Counted from the first letter of the stretch, positions 7,468 through 16,019 are shown. The stretch is DNA of 64,000 nt from Cytobacillus firmus (GCF_023657595.1 NZ_CP098323.1:3744001-3808000), one strand, 5' to 3'. The notes: generated by a model not told the origin, from the letters alone. Numbers and translations: made by a program.

Positions 7468-8172
7468 TTATTTGTTATTCTTAAGGGCATTTACTATCTT
7501 CATTACAAGTGTAGCAGAATGAAGTGCTGCCTTCTCCAAAAATTGCTCAAATGAAACATCAGATTCTTTTCCTGCAATGTCTGACAGGGCACGGATGACA
7601 ACAAAAGGAGTCTCAAACTGATGCGCAACCTGAGCAACCGCTGCTGCTTCCATTTCTACTGCCTGAAGGTCTGTAAATTTATCACGGATATAATCCACTC
7701 TTGCAGGATCACTCATGAAGGAGTCACCTGTTGCAATTAACCCTCTTACAACCTGGATATCCCCGATTTCCTTGGCGCATGCTTCAGCAATCTGCACGAG
7801 GCTGTGATCGGCTTCGAATGCTGCCGGCAATTGAGGTACCTGTCCATATTCGTAGCCAAAAGCGGTAACGTCTACATCATGATGTCTAACCTCAGTCGAA
7901 ATTACCGTATCTCCCACATTCAGTTCAGGATTAAATCCTCCAGCTGAACCGGTGTTAATGACATAATCCGGCTTGTACCGCTCCAAAAGGATGGCAGTCG
8001 ACATGGCTGCATTTACTTTGCCTATTCCAGAACGGAGCAGCACAACATCCGCACCACTCATTTTTCCTGCTGTAAACTCGCATCCTGCAATAGTATCCTG
8101 TTGCTTATCTTCTATTTTATCTCTAAGTAAAGTAACTTCCTCTTCCATTGCTCCAATAATAGCTATTTTCAT
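7468..8172 (-). CDS. mtnN: 5'-methylthioadenosine/S-adenosylhomocysteine nucleosidase
   Basis: Hydrolyses MTA, SAH and 5'-deoxyadenosine to adenine and the thioribose or ribose product, recycling methionine and removing methylation by-products. The 234-residue length is normal. Family motifs are visible: the IIGAMEEEV start with the catalytic glutamate region, [21 protein letters not shown] (substrate ribose contact) and ALSDIAG with the general-acid aspartate. ATG 8172 has AGAGGT upstream. It is followed by yrhC but, unlike B. subtilis, not by yrrT-mccAB. Confidence 0.96.
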   Translation of the reverse strand: MKIAIIGAMEEEVTLLRDKIEDKQQDTIAGCEFTAGKMSGADVVLLRSGIGKVNAAMSTAILLERYKPDYVINTGSAGGFNPELNVGDTVISTEVRHHDVDVTAFGYEYGQVPQLPAAFEADHSLVQIAEACAKEIGDIQVVRGLIATGDSFMSDPARVDYIRDKFTDLQAVEMEAAAVAQVAHQFETPFVVIRALSDIAGKESDVSFEQFLEKAALHSATLVMKIVNALKNNK

Positions 8173-8377
8173 TTTAAGACCTCTTTCTATGCTTTGATTA
8201 CATTCATGGAATTAGTTTGCCCATATGATTTATGCAAACTCTATTCTACCATCATAGACGGGATGTTTGCCATATTCGTAAATAATTCATGCATTAACCT
8301 CTCAGGTTTTGAAAGTTGCCAGACTAAAACTCACCCCATAAAATAAAAGATAGTATCGAAGGGAAGGGGGAATCACG

Positions 8378-8584
8378 ATGAATTTCCAGTTTGATTTGAT
8401 AGAAGATAAGGTTGAGTTTTATGAGGCTCCTACTTTAAAGGAGCTTGAAAAGAAGATAAATTTACAGATTGAGCATAATAAAGCCATCCTTTTATCTGTC
8501 CACCACGTATCGCATCAAATGCATCTTGATGAGAATGGAAGGACTTATTTCTCGGCGGTGGTTCACTATAAAGCAAAAAAATAA
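8378..8584 (+). CDS. yrzA: YrzA family protein (DUF2536)
   Basis: A 68-residue cytoplasmic protein beginning MNFQFDLIEDKVEFYEAP, with a short amphipathic helix (LKELEKKINLQIEHNKA) and a beta-rich second half (FSAVVHYKAKK). This matches the small YrzA family found beside yrrS in Bacillus. ATG 8378 follows GGAAGGGGG. It converges on yrrS and shares its terminator. No biochemical role is known to me. Confidence 0.75.
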   Translation: MNFQFDLIEDKVEFYEAPTLKELEKKINLQIEHNKAILLSVHHVSHQMHLDENGRTYFSAVVHYKAKK

Positions 8585-8602
8585 GGACGCCTTGGCGTCC
8601 TT
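8583..8602. terminator. Bidirectional terminator between yrzA and yrrS
   Basis: AAGGACGCC and GGCGTCCTT form a 9-bp inverted repeat separated by TT, with A/T runs on both sides, between two convergent genes. Confidence 0.85.
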
Positions 8603-8607
8603 ATTAA

Positions 8608-9273
8608 CTAATTTATTGCATTTAAGACCTCTACTCTGGATGGCTTCCATCCTTCTCCGTCAACCCAGTCTATATAGACACGGTACTTTTCACTTTGATC
8701 TTTTGTGGAAACTGTCCCAACAGAGCTATTGGGCCCATTATTTCCGAGGAACCAAACAGTCATATTCCCCTGATCAACACCTGTCGCATAAGAAATGGCA
8801 CTGAGCATTTCCTGCCAATCTGCATGATTTTGATCGTAGACAGCAGTATGCTCTCCCGTTTGAGAGGTTCCGACTGGTTTCCATGATGGATTTTCAATCG
8901 TTTTTTCAACGTCAGGTCCGCTTCCACCTTCTGTTACGACTTGTTCTTTATCTTCTTCAGGTTCCTCTTCAGCATTCTCTTCTGTTTCTTTTTCTTCTTC
9001 TTCAGACTCTTTATCTGCTTTCTCTTCGTCTTTATCCTCGTTTTGCTCTATATCATTGCCCTTGTCTTCCTTGTTTTTCTCATTTTGCTTCGATTCAGAT
9101 GCTGTCTGTTCATCGGCAGGAAGTGCCTGGTCATTATTACCGCCGAAGAATATCTTGGCTGATACAACAATAATAAGGATGATGACAAGTGCAATAAGGC
9201 TATTTAAGATGATATTGGTTTTTTTTCTTTTTTCCCGTTTACCAAAACGGGATTCTCTGTTATTCCCTTTCAA
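8608..9273 (-). CDS. yrrS: YrrS family protein (DUF1510), single-pass membrane protein
   Basis: The 221-residue protein has a basic N-terminus (GKREKRKK), one transmembrane helix (about residues 24-43), a long Glu/Lys/Asp-rich low-complexity linker (about 50-120) and a C-terminal globular DUF1510 domain (WKPVGTSQTGEHTAVYDQNH onward). Topology suggests the domain is outside the membrane. In B. subtilis yrrS follows pbpI in a SigG-linked sporulation unit; here a repeat lies between them. Function unknown, probably spore envelope-associated by context. Confidence 0.88.
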   Translation of the reverse strand: MKGNNRESRFGKREKRKKTNIILNSLIALVIILIIVVSAKIFFGGNNDQALPADEQTASESKQNEKNKEDKGNDIEQNEDKDEEKADKESEEEEKETEENAEEEPEEDKEQVVTEGGSGPDVEKTIENPSWKPVGTSQTGEHTAVYDQNHADWQEMLSAISYATGVDQGNMTVWFLGNNGPNSSVGTVSTKDQSEKYRVYIDWVDGEGWKPSRVEVLNAIN

Positions 9274-9364
9274 GACTTTCTCCTCCCCAATCTGTCAGAA
9301 TTACAAGTAAATATCAAAATGAACTGTTTAATGCACTAATATAATATAATTTTCACTTATAATT

Positions 9365-9502
9365 TAGTCTGTTGATTTCCGCTCCAGGCACGCAGCGAAC
9401 CCGCGGGGAGTCCTGCGAGCCTCCTCGGCTTTGCCTGTGGGGTCTCGCATTCCCTCACTTCACGCAGAAGTCAAGTGCCCACAGCGAGGATCAACTCAGT
9501 GC
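9365..9502 (+). repeat. MITE-like dispersed repeat, copy B (core only)
   Basis: This copy keeps GTTGATTTCCGCTCCAGG, a GC-rich core (GCGGGGAGTCCTGCGAGCC, CTCCTCGGC, GGGGTCTCGC) and the closing ATCAACTCAGT. Both terminal GGCTnTTTTCG sequences are missing. It fills most of the 426-base gap between pbpI and yrrS; I see nothing else convincing in that gap apart from an A/T-rich stretch upstream of yrrS. Confidence 0.75.
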
Positions 9503-9699
9503 ATATACTTAGTGCACAAATCTACATACTTTGAAAGAAATTAATATAAAAAATGAGGATTACTTTACTCAAACAGCGGCTGTCAACATTCTAACACGGA
9601 ATCAGGTTATGTTAAAAGAAATAACCTATGGACACCTGTACTGCCGGCAATTAAATGGACGACAGAAGTATTCGGAAAGTTACACTATACCATATTTGT

Positions 9700-11493
9700 T
9701 TACTGGTCTGCAGAGCCCAATGGAGGAGTTTCCTGGTTATGATTATAGTTATAGATTTCTTTGACGATATCAGCAAAGAGCGGATTCACTCCTCCTGTGT
9801 CTTCAGTAACCTCCAGATTTACAGTTACAAGGGCATATTTTGGATTTTTATATGGAAAATAACCCGCGAACCATTTATTGTGAAGCTGCTTTCCATCTGC
9901 CATTATGCCCGTTTCGGCAGTGCCGGATTTGCCTGCAACTTCGTAAGGAAGTTCTTTAAACCAGCGGCCGGTCCCTTCTTCATTGATTACGACTTCCCTT
10001 AGCAGCCTTTGAAGCTTCATAGCGGTAAACGGGGCAATTATTTCTCCCTGCAGCTTCTGTTTCTCGAATTCTATAAGAGATGTACTGTTTTTATATTCAA
10101 TTTCTGACGCAACCCGGACCATATCTTTCTCTCCTCCTCTGGCTATAGCTGCCATCATGTTGGCAACAGCAAGTGGAGTAGCTCTCACCTCATGCTGTCC
10201 AATTCCTGTCAGGCCTGCAAAATTACTGTCTTTCTTAGCATCTTCAGACAGAAACACCCGTCCTTTTTCTTCGTCCTGAAGCTGTTTAAAATCGCTGAAG
10301 TGATAAATATCTCCCTCCCAGCTTACAGGACCTATTAATGACAGTTTGTCTGCATACTCCTCAAGGAGATCCGGGTTAATATCTTTTAATTCCTTAGCAA
10401 TGGATGCAAATGTATTATTACAGCTCCTGGCAAAGCTCTCATCGAAATTCAGCATGCCATGCTGATATTTAAGATCCGGCTCCCCATTTATTTTCCTGCT
10501 GCAGTCAAATTGCCTTTTAGGGTCGTCCAGACCATGGTCAATTGCGGCTGCTGCCACTACCGTTTTAAAAACCGATCCCATGATCTGCTGTTTAATCATA
10601 TGATTAATCGTCCCTCTGCTTTCTTCATCAAATGGATTATGTTTATTAAGGGATGGACGCGACACCATTGCCAAAATTGAATTAGTCTCTATATCAAGCA
10701 GGACAATACCGCCTTTTTTAATCCCATGCTGATCCGCCAATTTTTCAGCCATCATTTGCAAATCATAGTCCAAAGTTGTCCTAATATTAACCGGATAAAA
10801 GGGATTTGCCGGTTCAACATATTTTACATCGATGCCAAACAGGGGTCCGCCTGTTCCATCTACATGATAAACAAGTTTTGATGCCCCTTCAGGAAGCAGA
10901 AATTCATCAAAGCTCTTCTCCATGCCAGTAATGCCGATCATTGTGTCAGGAGACAGATCTTTGTCTGGGTACCTTTCATTAAGGACGTCCTGATTTTGGC
11001 CGGTAATTCCAATTAGCTGGGATGCGGGTTTTTCGGAACGGCTGTATTTCTTTTCAACAGCAAAGACACCCGGAATTTTCAAATCATTGATTTTCTCCAT
11101 TTGATCGTAAGACAGCTGAATGGGCTGCGGGCTTCCAAATGCAAAAGGTTCTTTTGCATTCTCAACAGAATGACGCAAAGAATACTCCGAAGCACCCGTA
11201 ATTTCAGATATCTTTTTTATATCCCAATCCATTCTTGCGAGGAAGGGGAATAATATAAGAACAGATTTGTTTTCAAATGTCATGGGATTACCGCTGCGAT
11301 CAAGAAAATCCCCTCTCCCGGCATCGATAATCATTTCCTGGGAGCGCTGACGGACACTTGCTTCCAAAAGATTGATTTCCCTGCCTGTAAAATGCTCTGT
11401 TGAAACAAGCTGCAGCTGTATAAGCCTTCCCATTAAAAAACAAAGAATTATGAAACTAACGATTAGCCAGCCAACTGCTCTTTTTCTCCACAT
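9700..11493 (-). CDS. pbpI: Class B penicillin-binding protein PbpI (YrrR-like)
   Basis: Membrane-anchored peptidoglycan D,D-transpeptidase, 597 residues. There is an N-terminal membrane helix (about 9-30), a dimerisation domain, and a transpeptidase domain with the active-site SVFK (SxxK), SCN (SxN) and KSGT (KTG-type) motifs. In B. subtilis PbpI is sporulation-associated. I start at ATG 11493 (MWRKRAVGW), which follows GAGGTG; an upstream in-frame start at 11538 would run through the greA terminator. Its ribosome site sits in the 3' arm of that hairpin. Confidence 0.93.
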   Translation of the reverse strand: MWRKRAVGWLIVSFIILCFLMGRLIQLQLVSTEHFTGREINLLEASVRQRSQEMIIDAGRGDFLDRSGNPMTFENKSVLILFPFLARMDWDIKKISEITGASEYSLRHSVENAKEPFAFGSPQPIQLSYDQMEKINDLKIPGVFAVEKKYSRSEKPASQLIGITGQNQDVLNERYPDKDLSPDTMIGITGMEKSFDEFLLPEGASKLVYHVDGTGGPLFGIDVKYVEPANPFYPVNIRTTLDYDLQMMAEKLADQHGIKKGGIVLLDIETNSILAMVSRPSLNKHNPFDEESRGTINHMIKQQIMGSVFKTVVAAAAIDHGLDDPKRQFDCSRKINGEPDLKYQHGMLNFDESFARSCNNTFASIAKELKDINPDLLEEYADKLSLIGPVSWEGDIYHFSDFKQLQDEEKGRVFLSEDAKKDSNFAGLTGIGQHEVRATPLAVANMMAAIARGGEKDMVRVASEIEYKNSTSLIEFEKQKLQGEIIAPFTAMKLQRLLREVVINEEGTGRWFKELPYEVAGKSGTAETGIMADGKQLHNKWFAGYFPYKNPKYALVTVNLEVTEDTGGVNPLFADIVKEIYNYNHNQETPPLGSADQ

Positions 11494-11524
11494 AAAAAAC
11501 ACCTCGTCAAAAGTCTTGACGAGG
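11494..11524 (-). terminator. greA terminator that contains the pbpI ribosome binding site
   Basis: On the minus strand CCTCGTCAA, GACTT loop and TTGACGAGG form a perfect 9-bp stem, followed by TGTTTTTT and then the pbpI ATG. The GAGG of the pbpI Shine-Dalgarno is part of the 3' arm, so the folded hairpin would both stop greA transcripts and hide the pbpI start. Confidence 0.8.
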
Positions 11525-11549
11525 TTTTCTGATTTCAAACCAGCTATTC

Positions 11550-12026
11550 TTATTTAATGGAAACAATGCGTACGTTCATTTCTCCTCCAGGAGTCTGAAC
11601 GGTAACTTCGTCTCCGACTGTACGTCCAATCAGGCTCTTGGCAATTGGTGAATCGTTTGAGATTTTACCTTCAAAAGGATCCGCCTCGGCACTTCCTACG
11701 ATAGTGTAAGTTTCTTCGTCTCCATCCGGAAGCTCCACGAACGTAACGGAACGGCCAAGTCCAACGATATCTCCAGCCATTTCTTCCTCTTGAATGATTT
11801 TTGCATTGCGGATCATATTTTCAAGAGTAGTAATCCGGCCCTCAACAAATGCCTGCTCTTCTTTTGCTGAATCATATTCCGAGTTCTCGGAAAGATCTCC
11901 GAAGCTTCTTGCGATTTTTATACGTTCAACTACTTCTTTGCGTTTAACCGATTTTAAGTATTCAAGTTCCTGCTCAAGTTTTTCTTTACCTGCCTGTGTC
12001 ATTGGGAAAACCTTTTCTGTAGCCAA
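11550..12026 (-). CDS. greA: Transcription elongation factor GreA
   Basis: Rescues backtracked RNA polymerase by stimulating transcript cleavage. The 158-residue protein has the N-terminal coiled coil ([12 protein letters not shown] to about residue 75) whose tip carries the acidic residues, including the [20 protein letters not shown] segment, and a C-terminal FKBP-like domain ([20 protein letters not shown]). TTG 12026 gives [10 protein letters not shown], matching B. subtilis GreA, and is seven bases from AAGGAG. A GTG nine bases earlier overlaps the ribosome site. Confidence 0.96.
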   Translation of the reverse strand: MATEKVFPMTQAGKEKLEQELEYLKSVKRKEVVERIKIARSFGDLSENSEYDSAKEEQAFVEGRITTLENMIRNAKIIQEEEMAGDIVGLGRSVTFVELPDGDEETYTIVGSAEADPFEGKISNDSPIAKSLIGRTVGDEVTVQTPGGEMNVRIVSIK

Positions 12027-12046
12027 AACCTTCACTCCTTCGAATT

Positions 12047-12069
12047 ACACATCCTTTAAAAGGATGTGT
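12047..12069 (-). other. Near-perfect palindrome in the greA leader
   Basis: ACACATCCTTT and AAAGGATGTGT form an 11-bp inverted repeat separated by a single A, a few bases upstream of the greA Shine-Dalgarno (12033-12040). It could be a leader hairpin or a protein operator. The effective RNA loop would need 1-2 closing pairs to open. Confidence 0.5.
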
Positions 12070-12120
12070 TCTATAATGTATGTACTTCTTTTTATCATAT
12101 TATCAAGAAAATGAACAGGA

Positions 12121-12145
12121 GCGCGTCCTTTGTTAAAGGGCGCGC
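12121..12145 (-). terminator. GC-rich hairpin between udk and greA, probable terminator
   Basis: An 11-bp stem, GCGCGCCCTTT with AAAGGACGCGC (one wobble), and a 3-base loop on the minus strand, followed by only a moderate T tract. It lies about 130 bases after the udk stop; the stretch 12146-12277 shows nothing else I can name. Confidence 0.5.
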
Positions 12146-12277
12146 AGATCATCTTTTTATTTTGACCGGCTCTGAAAGATTTAGCTGACGGTTATATTGA
12201 ACCGGGACAAGCAATAGATCTAAAAAAGCCACTCGGTAAAAGGATAAGTCCTATAGAACATTTTCAATGCTATTGTT

Positions 12278-12913
12278 TCATAAAAATGACTTTTGTTCAA
12301 GAATTGTTTGAATTTTTGTGACCATTAAATCAATGGCAACGTAATTATGCCCGCCTTCGGGAATAATGATGTCAGCATATCTTTTCGTCGGCTCAATAAA
12401 TTGATTATGCATTGGCCGTACAACATTTACATACTGTTCAATGACTGAATCCATGGTGCGTCCCCGCTCTTTTATATCCCTGAATAAGCGGCGGATGATC
12501 CGCAGGTCTGCATCTGTATCTACATATAATTTCATGTCCATCAGATTACGGAGCCTCTCATCCTCAAGAATCAGAATGCCCTCTAAGATGATGACATCCT
12601 TTGGTTCGACTTCAATTACTTCTTCAGACCTTGTATGCATGGCATAATCATATACAGGCTTTCTTATCGGCTCATATTTCAGCAGGCTTTCAATATGTTC
12701 AATAAGCAGGTCGTTGTCAAATGCAAGCGGATGGTCATAATTTGTCTTCAGTCTTTCCTCGAAGGGCAGATGAGTCTGATCCTTATAATAATAATCCTGT
12801 TCGATCATAAGGATTGAGTGCCCTTTGAATCGGTCATAAATCGCTTTAGTTACGCTCGTTTTTCCTGAGCCGGAACCGCCGGCTACCCCAATTACAACGG
12901 GTTTGCGTTTCAT
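12278..12913 (-). CDS. udk: Uridine/cytidine kinase
   Basis: Phosphorylates uridine and cytidine to UMP and CMP in pyrimidine salvage. The 211-residue protein has the P-loop GGSGSGKT near residue 13, the EQDYYYKDQ and YDHPLAFD nucleoside-site segments, and LEGILILED. Length and sequence fit Udk. ATG 12913 is only three bases after the trhP2 stop and its GGAG lies inside that gene's end, so translation is coupled to the tRNA hydroxylation genes. B. subtilis has the same order. Confidence 0.96.
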   Translation of the reverse strand: MKRKPVVIGVAGGSGSGKTSVTKAIYDRFKGHSILMIEQDYYYKDQTHLPFEERLKTNYDHPLAFDNDLLIEHIESLLKYEPIRKPVYDYAMHTRSEEVIEVEPKDVIILEGILILEDERLRNLMDMKLYVDTDADLRIIRRLFRDIKERGRTMDSVIEQYVNVVRPMHNQFIEPTKRYADIIIPEGGHNYVAIDLMVTKIQTILEQKSFL

Positions 12914-12916
12914 TGA

Positions 12917-14185
12917 TTAGAGCTCCTTTCGCATCATGTTGTCAGGGTATACCGGCTTATCAACTTTAAATTGAACAATTTGAAGCGGATGGCGCGCTGC
13001 ATCCAGCTCATTGCCTTTTTCATCCCATATTTTATCGATGACTTGTGTAAAGTTTTCAATTTCAGGGCCGAAGAATTCTACTTCCTCTCCAGGCATAAAT
13101 TTGTTTCTCTGCTGCAGGGTAACAATTTGTGTTTCCGGATTGTAATCCAGCACAAGCCCGACGAAATCGATATTCGTCTTTTTGCTATGATTTCCAAACA
13201 TTTGCTCTTTATACCCGGGTACCCCTTCAAAGAAAGCGGTCGCTGTTTCGCGGTTTGCACATTTATCAAGCTCTTCAAGCCATTCCTGCTTAATCTGGAA
13301 GTTATCCGGATCTGCACAATAGGCATCAATCACTTTGCGGTACACGCTTACTACTGTTGCAATGTAATGGATGGATTTCATGCGTCCTTCAATTTTTAAA
13401 CTGTCAATTCCCAATTCGATCATACGCGGAATTGATTCAATCAGCTTAAGATCTTTAGGACTCATCGCAAAAGGAGCATCTCCTTCGCTGTATAAAGGTA
13501 CCTCATTTTCTCCTTCAAGCTGATACAAATCATAATCCCAGCGGCAGGACTGGCAGCAGCCGCCCCTGTTGGAATCACGTGCAGTCATATGGTTGCTGAG
13601 TGTGCAGCGACCGGAGTAGGCAATACACATCGCCCCATGAATGAAGGTTTCAATTTCAATATCAACCTTTTCCTTCATTTCTTTGATTTCCTCCGCACTT
13701 GTTTCACGCGCAAGGACGACACGCTCCAATCCTTCTTCCTTCCAGAACTCGACTGCCTTCCAGTTGGAGAGGGATTGCTGTGTGCTTAAATGCACTTCTA
13801 TCTCCGGTGCAACACGGCGGCAGGTTTCAATGATCAGCGGATCTGCCACAATGATTCCTGCAACTCCTGCTTCTTTAAGACCCTGCAAATACTCCTCAAG
13901 ACCATCAATATTTTCGTTATGAGCAAAAATATTAGTTGTAACATAAATCTTCGCTCCGTATTTTTTGGCAAATTCTACGCCTTCTTTCATTTCTTCAAAA
14001 GTGAAGTTGCCTGCGCTTGAACGAAGGCCGTATTCCTGTCCGCCGATAAACACAGCGTCGGCACCATAGTGGACGGCAATCTTCAGCTTTTCAAGGTTTC
14101 CAGCCGGAGCAAGCAATTCAGGCTTTTTTACAATAACCCGTTTGCCGTTGACAATTTCGGAAATTTTTTCTTTTACCGCTGCCAT
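12917..14185 (-). CDS. trhP2: Prephenate-dependent tRNA uridine-34 hydroxylase subunit TrhP2 (peptidase U32 family, YrrO)
   Basis: U32-family proteins YrrN and YrrO were shown in B. subtilis to make 5-hydroxyuridine at tRNA position 34. This 422-residue protein has the family's N-terminal barrel (KPELLAPAGNLEKLKIAVHY), the conserved HGAMCIAYSGRCTLSNHMTARDSNRG segment and the cysteine cluster CCQSCRW, which suits an iron-sulfur site, plus the C-terminal U32 domain. ATG 14185 has AGGAGGAAG upstream. It follows trhP1 by 35 bases. It is a biosynthetic enzyme despite the old peptidase label. Confidence 0.92.
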   Translation of the reverse strand: MAAVKEKISEIVNGKRVIVKKPELLAPAGNLEKLKIAVHYGADAVFIGGQEYGLRSSAGNFTFEEMKEGVEFAKKYGAKIYVTTNIFAHNENIDGLEEYLQGLKEAGVAGIIVADPLIIETCRRVAPEIEVHLSTQQSLSNWKAVEFWKEEGLERVVLARETSAEEIKEMKEKVDIEIETFIHGAMCIAYSGRCTLSNHMTARDSNRGGCCQSCRWDYDLYQLEGENEVPLYSEGDAPFAMSPKDLKLIESIPRMIELGIDSLKIEGRMKSIHYIATVVSVYRKVIDAYCADPDNFQIKQEWLEELDKCANRETATAFFEGVPGYKEQMFGNHSKKTNIDFVGLVLDYNPETQIVTLQQRNKFMPGEEVEFFGPEIENFTQVIDKIWDEKGNELDAARHPLQIVQFKVDKPVYPDNMMRKEL

Positions 14186-14220
14186 AGAGCTTCCTCCTCT
14201 TAATTTTTAATATAGTCAAA

Positions 14221-15150
14221 TTAGTAGACAGTTTCCTTAAAGAAGAATCCGGTATCAAGCGGACGATTCGCCGGCTGAATTTCTTCAACTTCAGTGAGAA
14301 GACCATCTTTTATTTCATCGTATTGGTCCGGATCTTCGACACATAGATCAATAGCTTTTCTATAGAGTTTAGTCACTTCAACAATATACTCAGGAGTTTT
14401 TAATATCCCGTCAATTTTAAATGAATCAATGCCCGCTTCAATCATTTCCTGCAGTTCATCTATAATGCAGATGTCATTAGGACTCATGATATGAGTGCCA
14501 TTTTCATCTTCAAAAATCGGGTATTTATTTTCCCGTTCCTTATCGTGGAGGAACATATTTTTTTCCTGTTTGCGGTTTTCCACTTCCAGGGCTTTCCCCT
14601 GGTATTCATAATAATTGCCCAGCAGGGAGCGCTTTGATTGGAACATGGCAGTCATGCCATGAACCTGCACTTCAATTTCTACCTCGGCATTCTCTTTTAT
14701 TTCAATGATGGCATCCATATTAATCTCTCTTGCAAGGACTGCGCGTTTTGCACCTTTTCTGCCCCAGTAGTTGCATGTATACCAGTTTGTTGCAGTAGTT
14801 TCTGTATTCCAATGGAGCTTCATGTCCGGCGCAGCCGAGCGGGCGGCCATTAATACAGCAGGATCTCCAAAAATGATTGCATCAACATTTATTTCATTTA
14901 AAAAACTGATATAGCCTTCAAGTTCAGGCACTTTATCATTATGAAATAAAGCGTTCATCGCCACATACACTTTTTTCCCATGCTTGTGTGCAAGTTGAAC
15001 CGCTTCTTTCACATCTCCCCTTGTGAATTCCCCTGCAAGTCTCAGTCCATACCGCTGTTCTCCTACAACAAAGGCATCTGCACCCGCAGACACAAGGGGC
15101 CCGATATCTTCAACACTTGTTGGCGTTACCAACAGTTCAGGTTTATTCAT
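14221..15150 (-). CDS. trhP1: tRNA uridine-34 hydroxylase subunit TrhP1 (peptidase U32 family, YrrN)
   Basis: Shorter U32-family partner of TrhP2 (309 residues, same length as B. subtilis YrrN). It has the shared barrel start (NKPELLVTPTSVEDIGPL), VHGMTAMFQSKRSLLGNYY in place of the partner's HGAMCIAYSGR motif, and HIMSPNDICIIDELQEM. The cysteine cluster of TrhP2 is absent, so the two are not interchangeable. ATG 15150 is eight bases after AGAGG; the in-frame GTG at 15159 overlaps the site. It lies five bases after trmR. Confidence 0.92.
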   Translation of the reverse strand: MNKPELLVTPTSVEDIGPLVSAGADAFVVGEQRYGLRLAGEFTRGDVKEAVQLAHKHGKKVYVAMNALFHNDKVPELEGYISFLNEINVDAIIFGDPAVLMAARSAAPDMKLHWNTETTATNWYTCNYWGRKGAKRAVLAREINMDAIIEIKENAEVEIEVQVHGMTAMFQSKRSLLGNYYEYQGKALEVENRKQEKNMFLHDKERENKYPIFEDENGTHIMSPNDICIIDELQEMIEAGIDSFKIDGILKTPEYIVEVTKLYRKAIDLCVEDPDQYDEIKDGLLTEVEEIQPANRPLDTGFFFKETVY

Positions 15151-15155
15151 TATAA

Positions 15156-15791
15156 TCACCTCTTTTTACTAATTGCCACGCCATCCCCAACAGGCAAAAT
15201 AACTGTATGATATTCAGGATGACTCATTAGCCATTTATTAAACACATCAATTTTTCTAACCATATTCCGGATACGTTTATTTTCTATATCTGGTTCACAC
15301 ACAAGGCCTTTGAAAAGGACATTGTCTGTTATAATCACACCGCCATCTGAGAGAAAACGTGAATAGATTTCAAAGAACCGCTGATATTGGCCTTTTGCTG
15401 CATCAATAAATATAGCATCATAGCGTCCGTGCTTTTCAACATCTTCCTCGACTTCCAGGGCATCTCCCTTAATGATGATGATTTGCTCCTTTTTCCCGGC
15501 TTCTTCTATATACTTTTCGGCAAGCTGGTAACGTTCCGCATCGCGTTCAATAGTAACAATTTTCGATTCAGGAACTGCGAACGCCATTCTGAGTGCTGAA
15601 TAGCCAATTGCCGTGCCTACTTCGAGAATCATTTTCGGTTTTTGAATGCGCAAAAGCTGAAGCATCGCTTCGATTCCTGCCAGCTCCATGATTGGAACAT
15701 TATGCTCTTTGGCGTACTGCTCCATTTTGTCCAGTAACTGGGTTCTTTCAGGTATTATTTCCTCTATATATGCATGCAGCTTATCGTTCAT
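15156..15791 (-). CDS. trmR: tRNA 5-hydroxyuridine methyltransferase TrmR (YrrM)
   Basis: SAM-dependent O-methyltransferase that converts 5-hydroxyuridine-34 to 5-methoxyuridine, the step after TrhP. The 211-residue protein has the COMT-like motif I EVGTAIGYSALRMA (about residues 55-68), IERDAERYQ, the DAIFIDAAKGQYQRF metal-site segment and ITDNVLFKG. The start is ATG 15791 or TTG 15794; the GAGGTG spacing slightly favours TTG, while the ATG is the better codon. The three-gene set trmR-trhP1-trhP2 is kept together as in B. subtilis. Confidence 0.92.
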   Translation of the reverse strand: MNDKLHAYIEEIIPERTQLLDKMEQYAKEHNVPIMELAGIEAMLQLLRIQKPKMILEVGTAIGYSALRMAFAVPESKIVTIERDAERYQLAEKYIEEAGKKEQIIIIKGDALEVEEDVEKHGRYDAIFIDAAKGQYQRFFEIYSRFLSDGGVIITDNVLFKGLVCEPDIENKRIRNMVRKIDVFNKWLMSHPEYHTVILPVGDGVAISKKR

Positions 15792-15836
15792 CAAGCTGGC
15801 ATCACCTCGATCAGATGGAATTTTATTGTCAAGCTG

Positions 15837-15873
15837 CGGCTCTAAGAGACACTCAGGTCTCAGCCGTTTTTTT
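15837..15873 (+). terminator. Plus-strand terminator with no plus-strand gene upstream
   Basis: CGGCT, a CTAA bulge and GAGAC pair with GTCTC-AGCCG around ACTCAG and are followed by T7 on the plus strand. The nearest upstream plus-strand sequence is antisense to trmR, so it may end an antisense transcript. The minus strand has no matching T run. Confidence 0.55.
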
Positions 15874-15888
15874 ATTTAGACATGAAAA

Positions 15889-15980
15889 AATAGCGTTCAC
15901 AGATAGGATGTGAAAATGCGCTGTGCTGCATTCCGGCTTAGTTGAGCCTGTATCCATGCTTGTCCGTGATTTACGCTATC
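15889..15980 (-). ncRNA. Candidate structured RNA upstream of trmR
   Basis: On the minus strand the ends ATAGCGT and ACGCTAT pair (7 bp), extended after an AAA bulge by TCAC/GTGA. Inside are GGAT/ATCC enclosing two hairpins, GGCT-AGCC and AATGC-GCATT. The 3' side runs into T6. The layout is a three-way junction with a terminator-like end between the mltG terminator and trmR. No known family is recognised, and the inner stems are short. Confidence 0.35.
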
Positions 15981-16019
15981 TTAAAGACATTAAAACACCT
16001 GATCTATTTTACCATAAGT

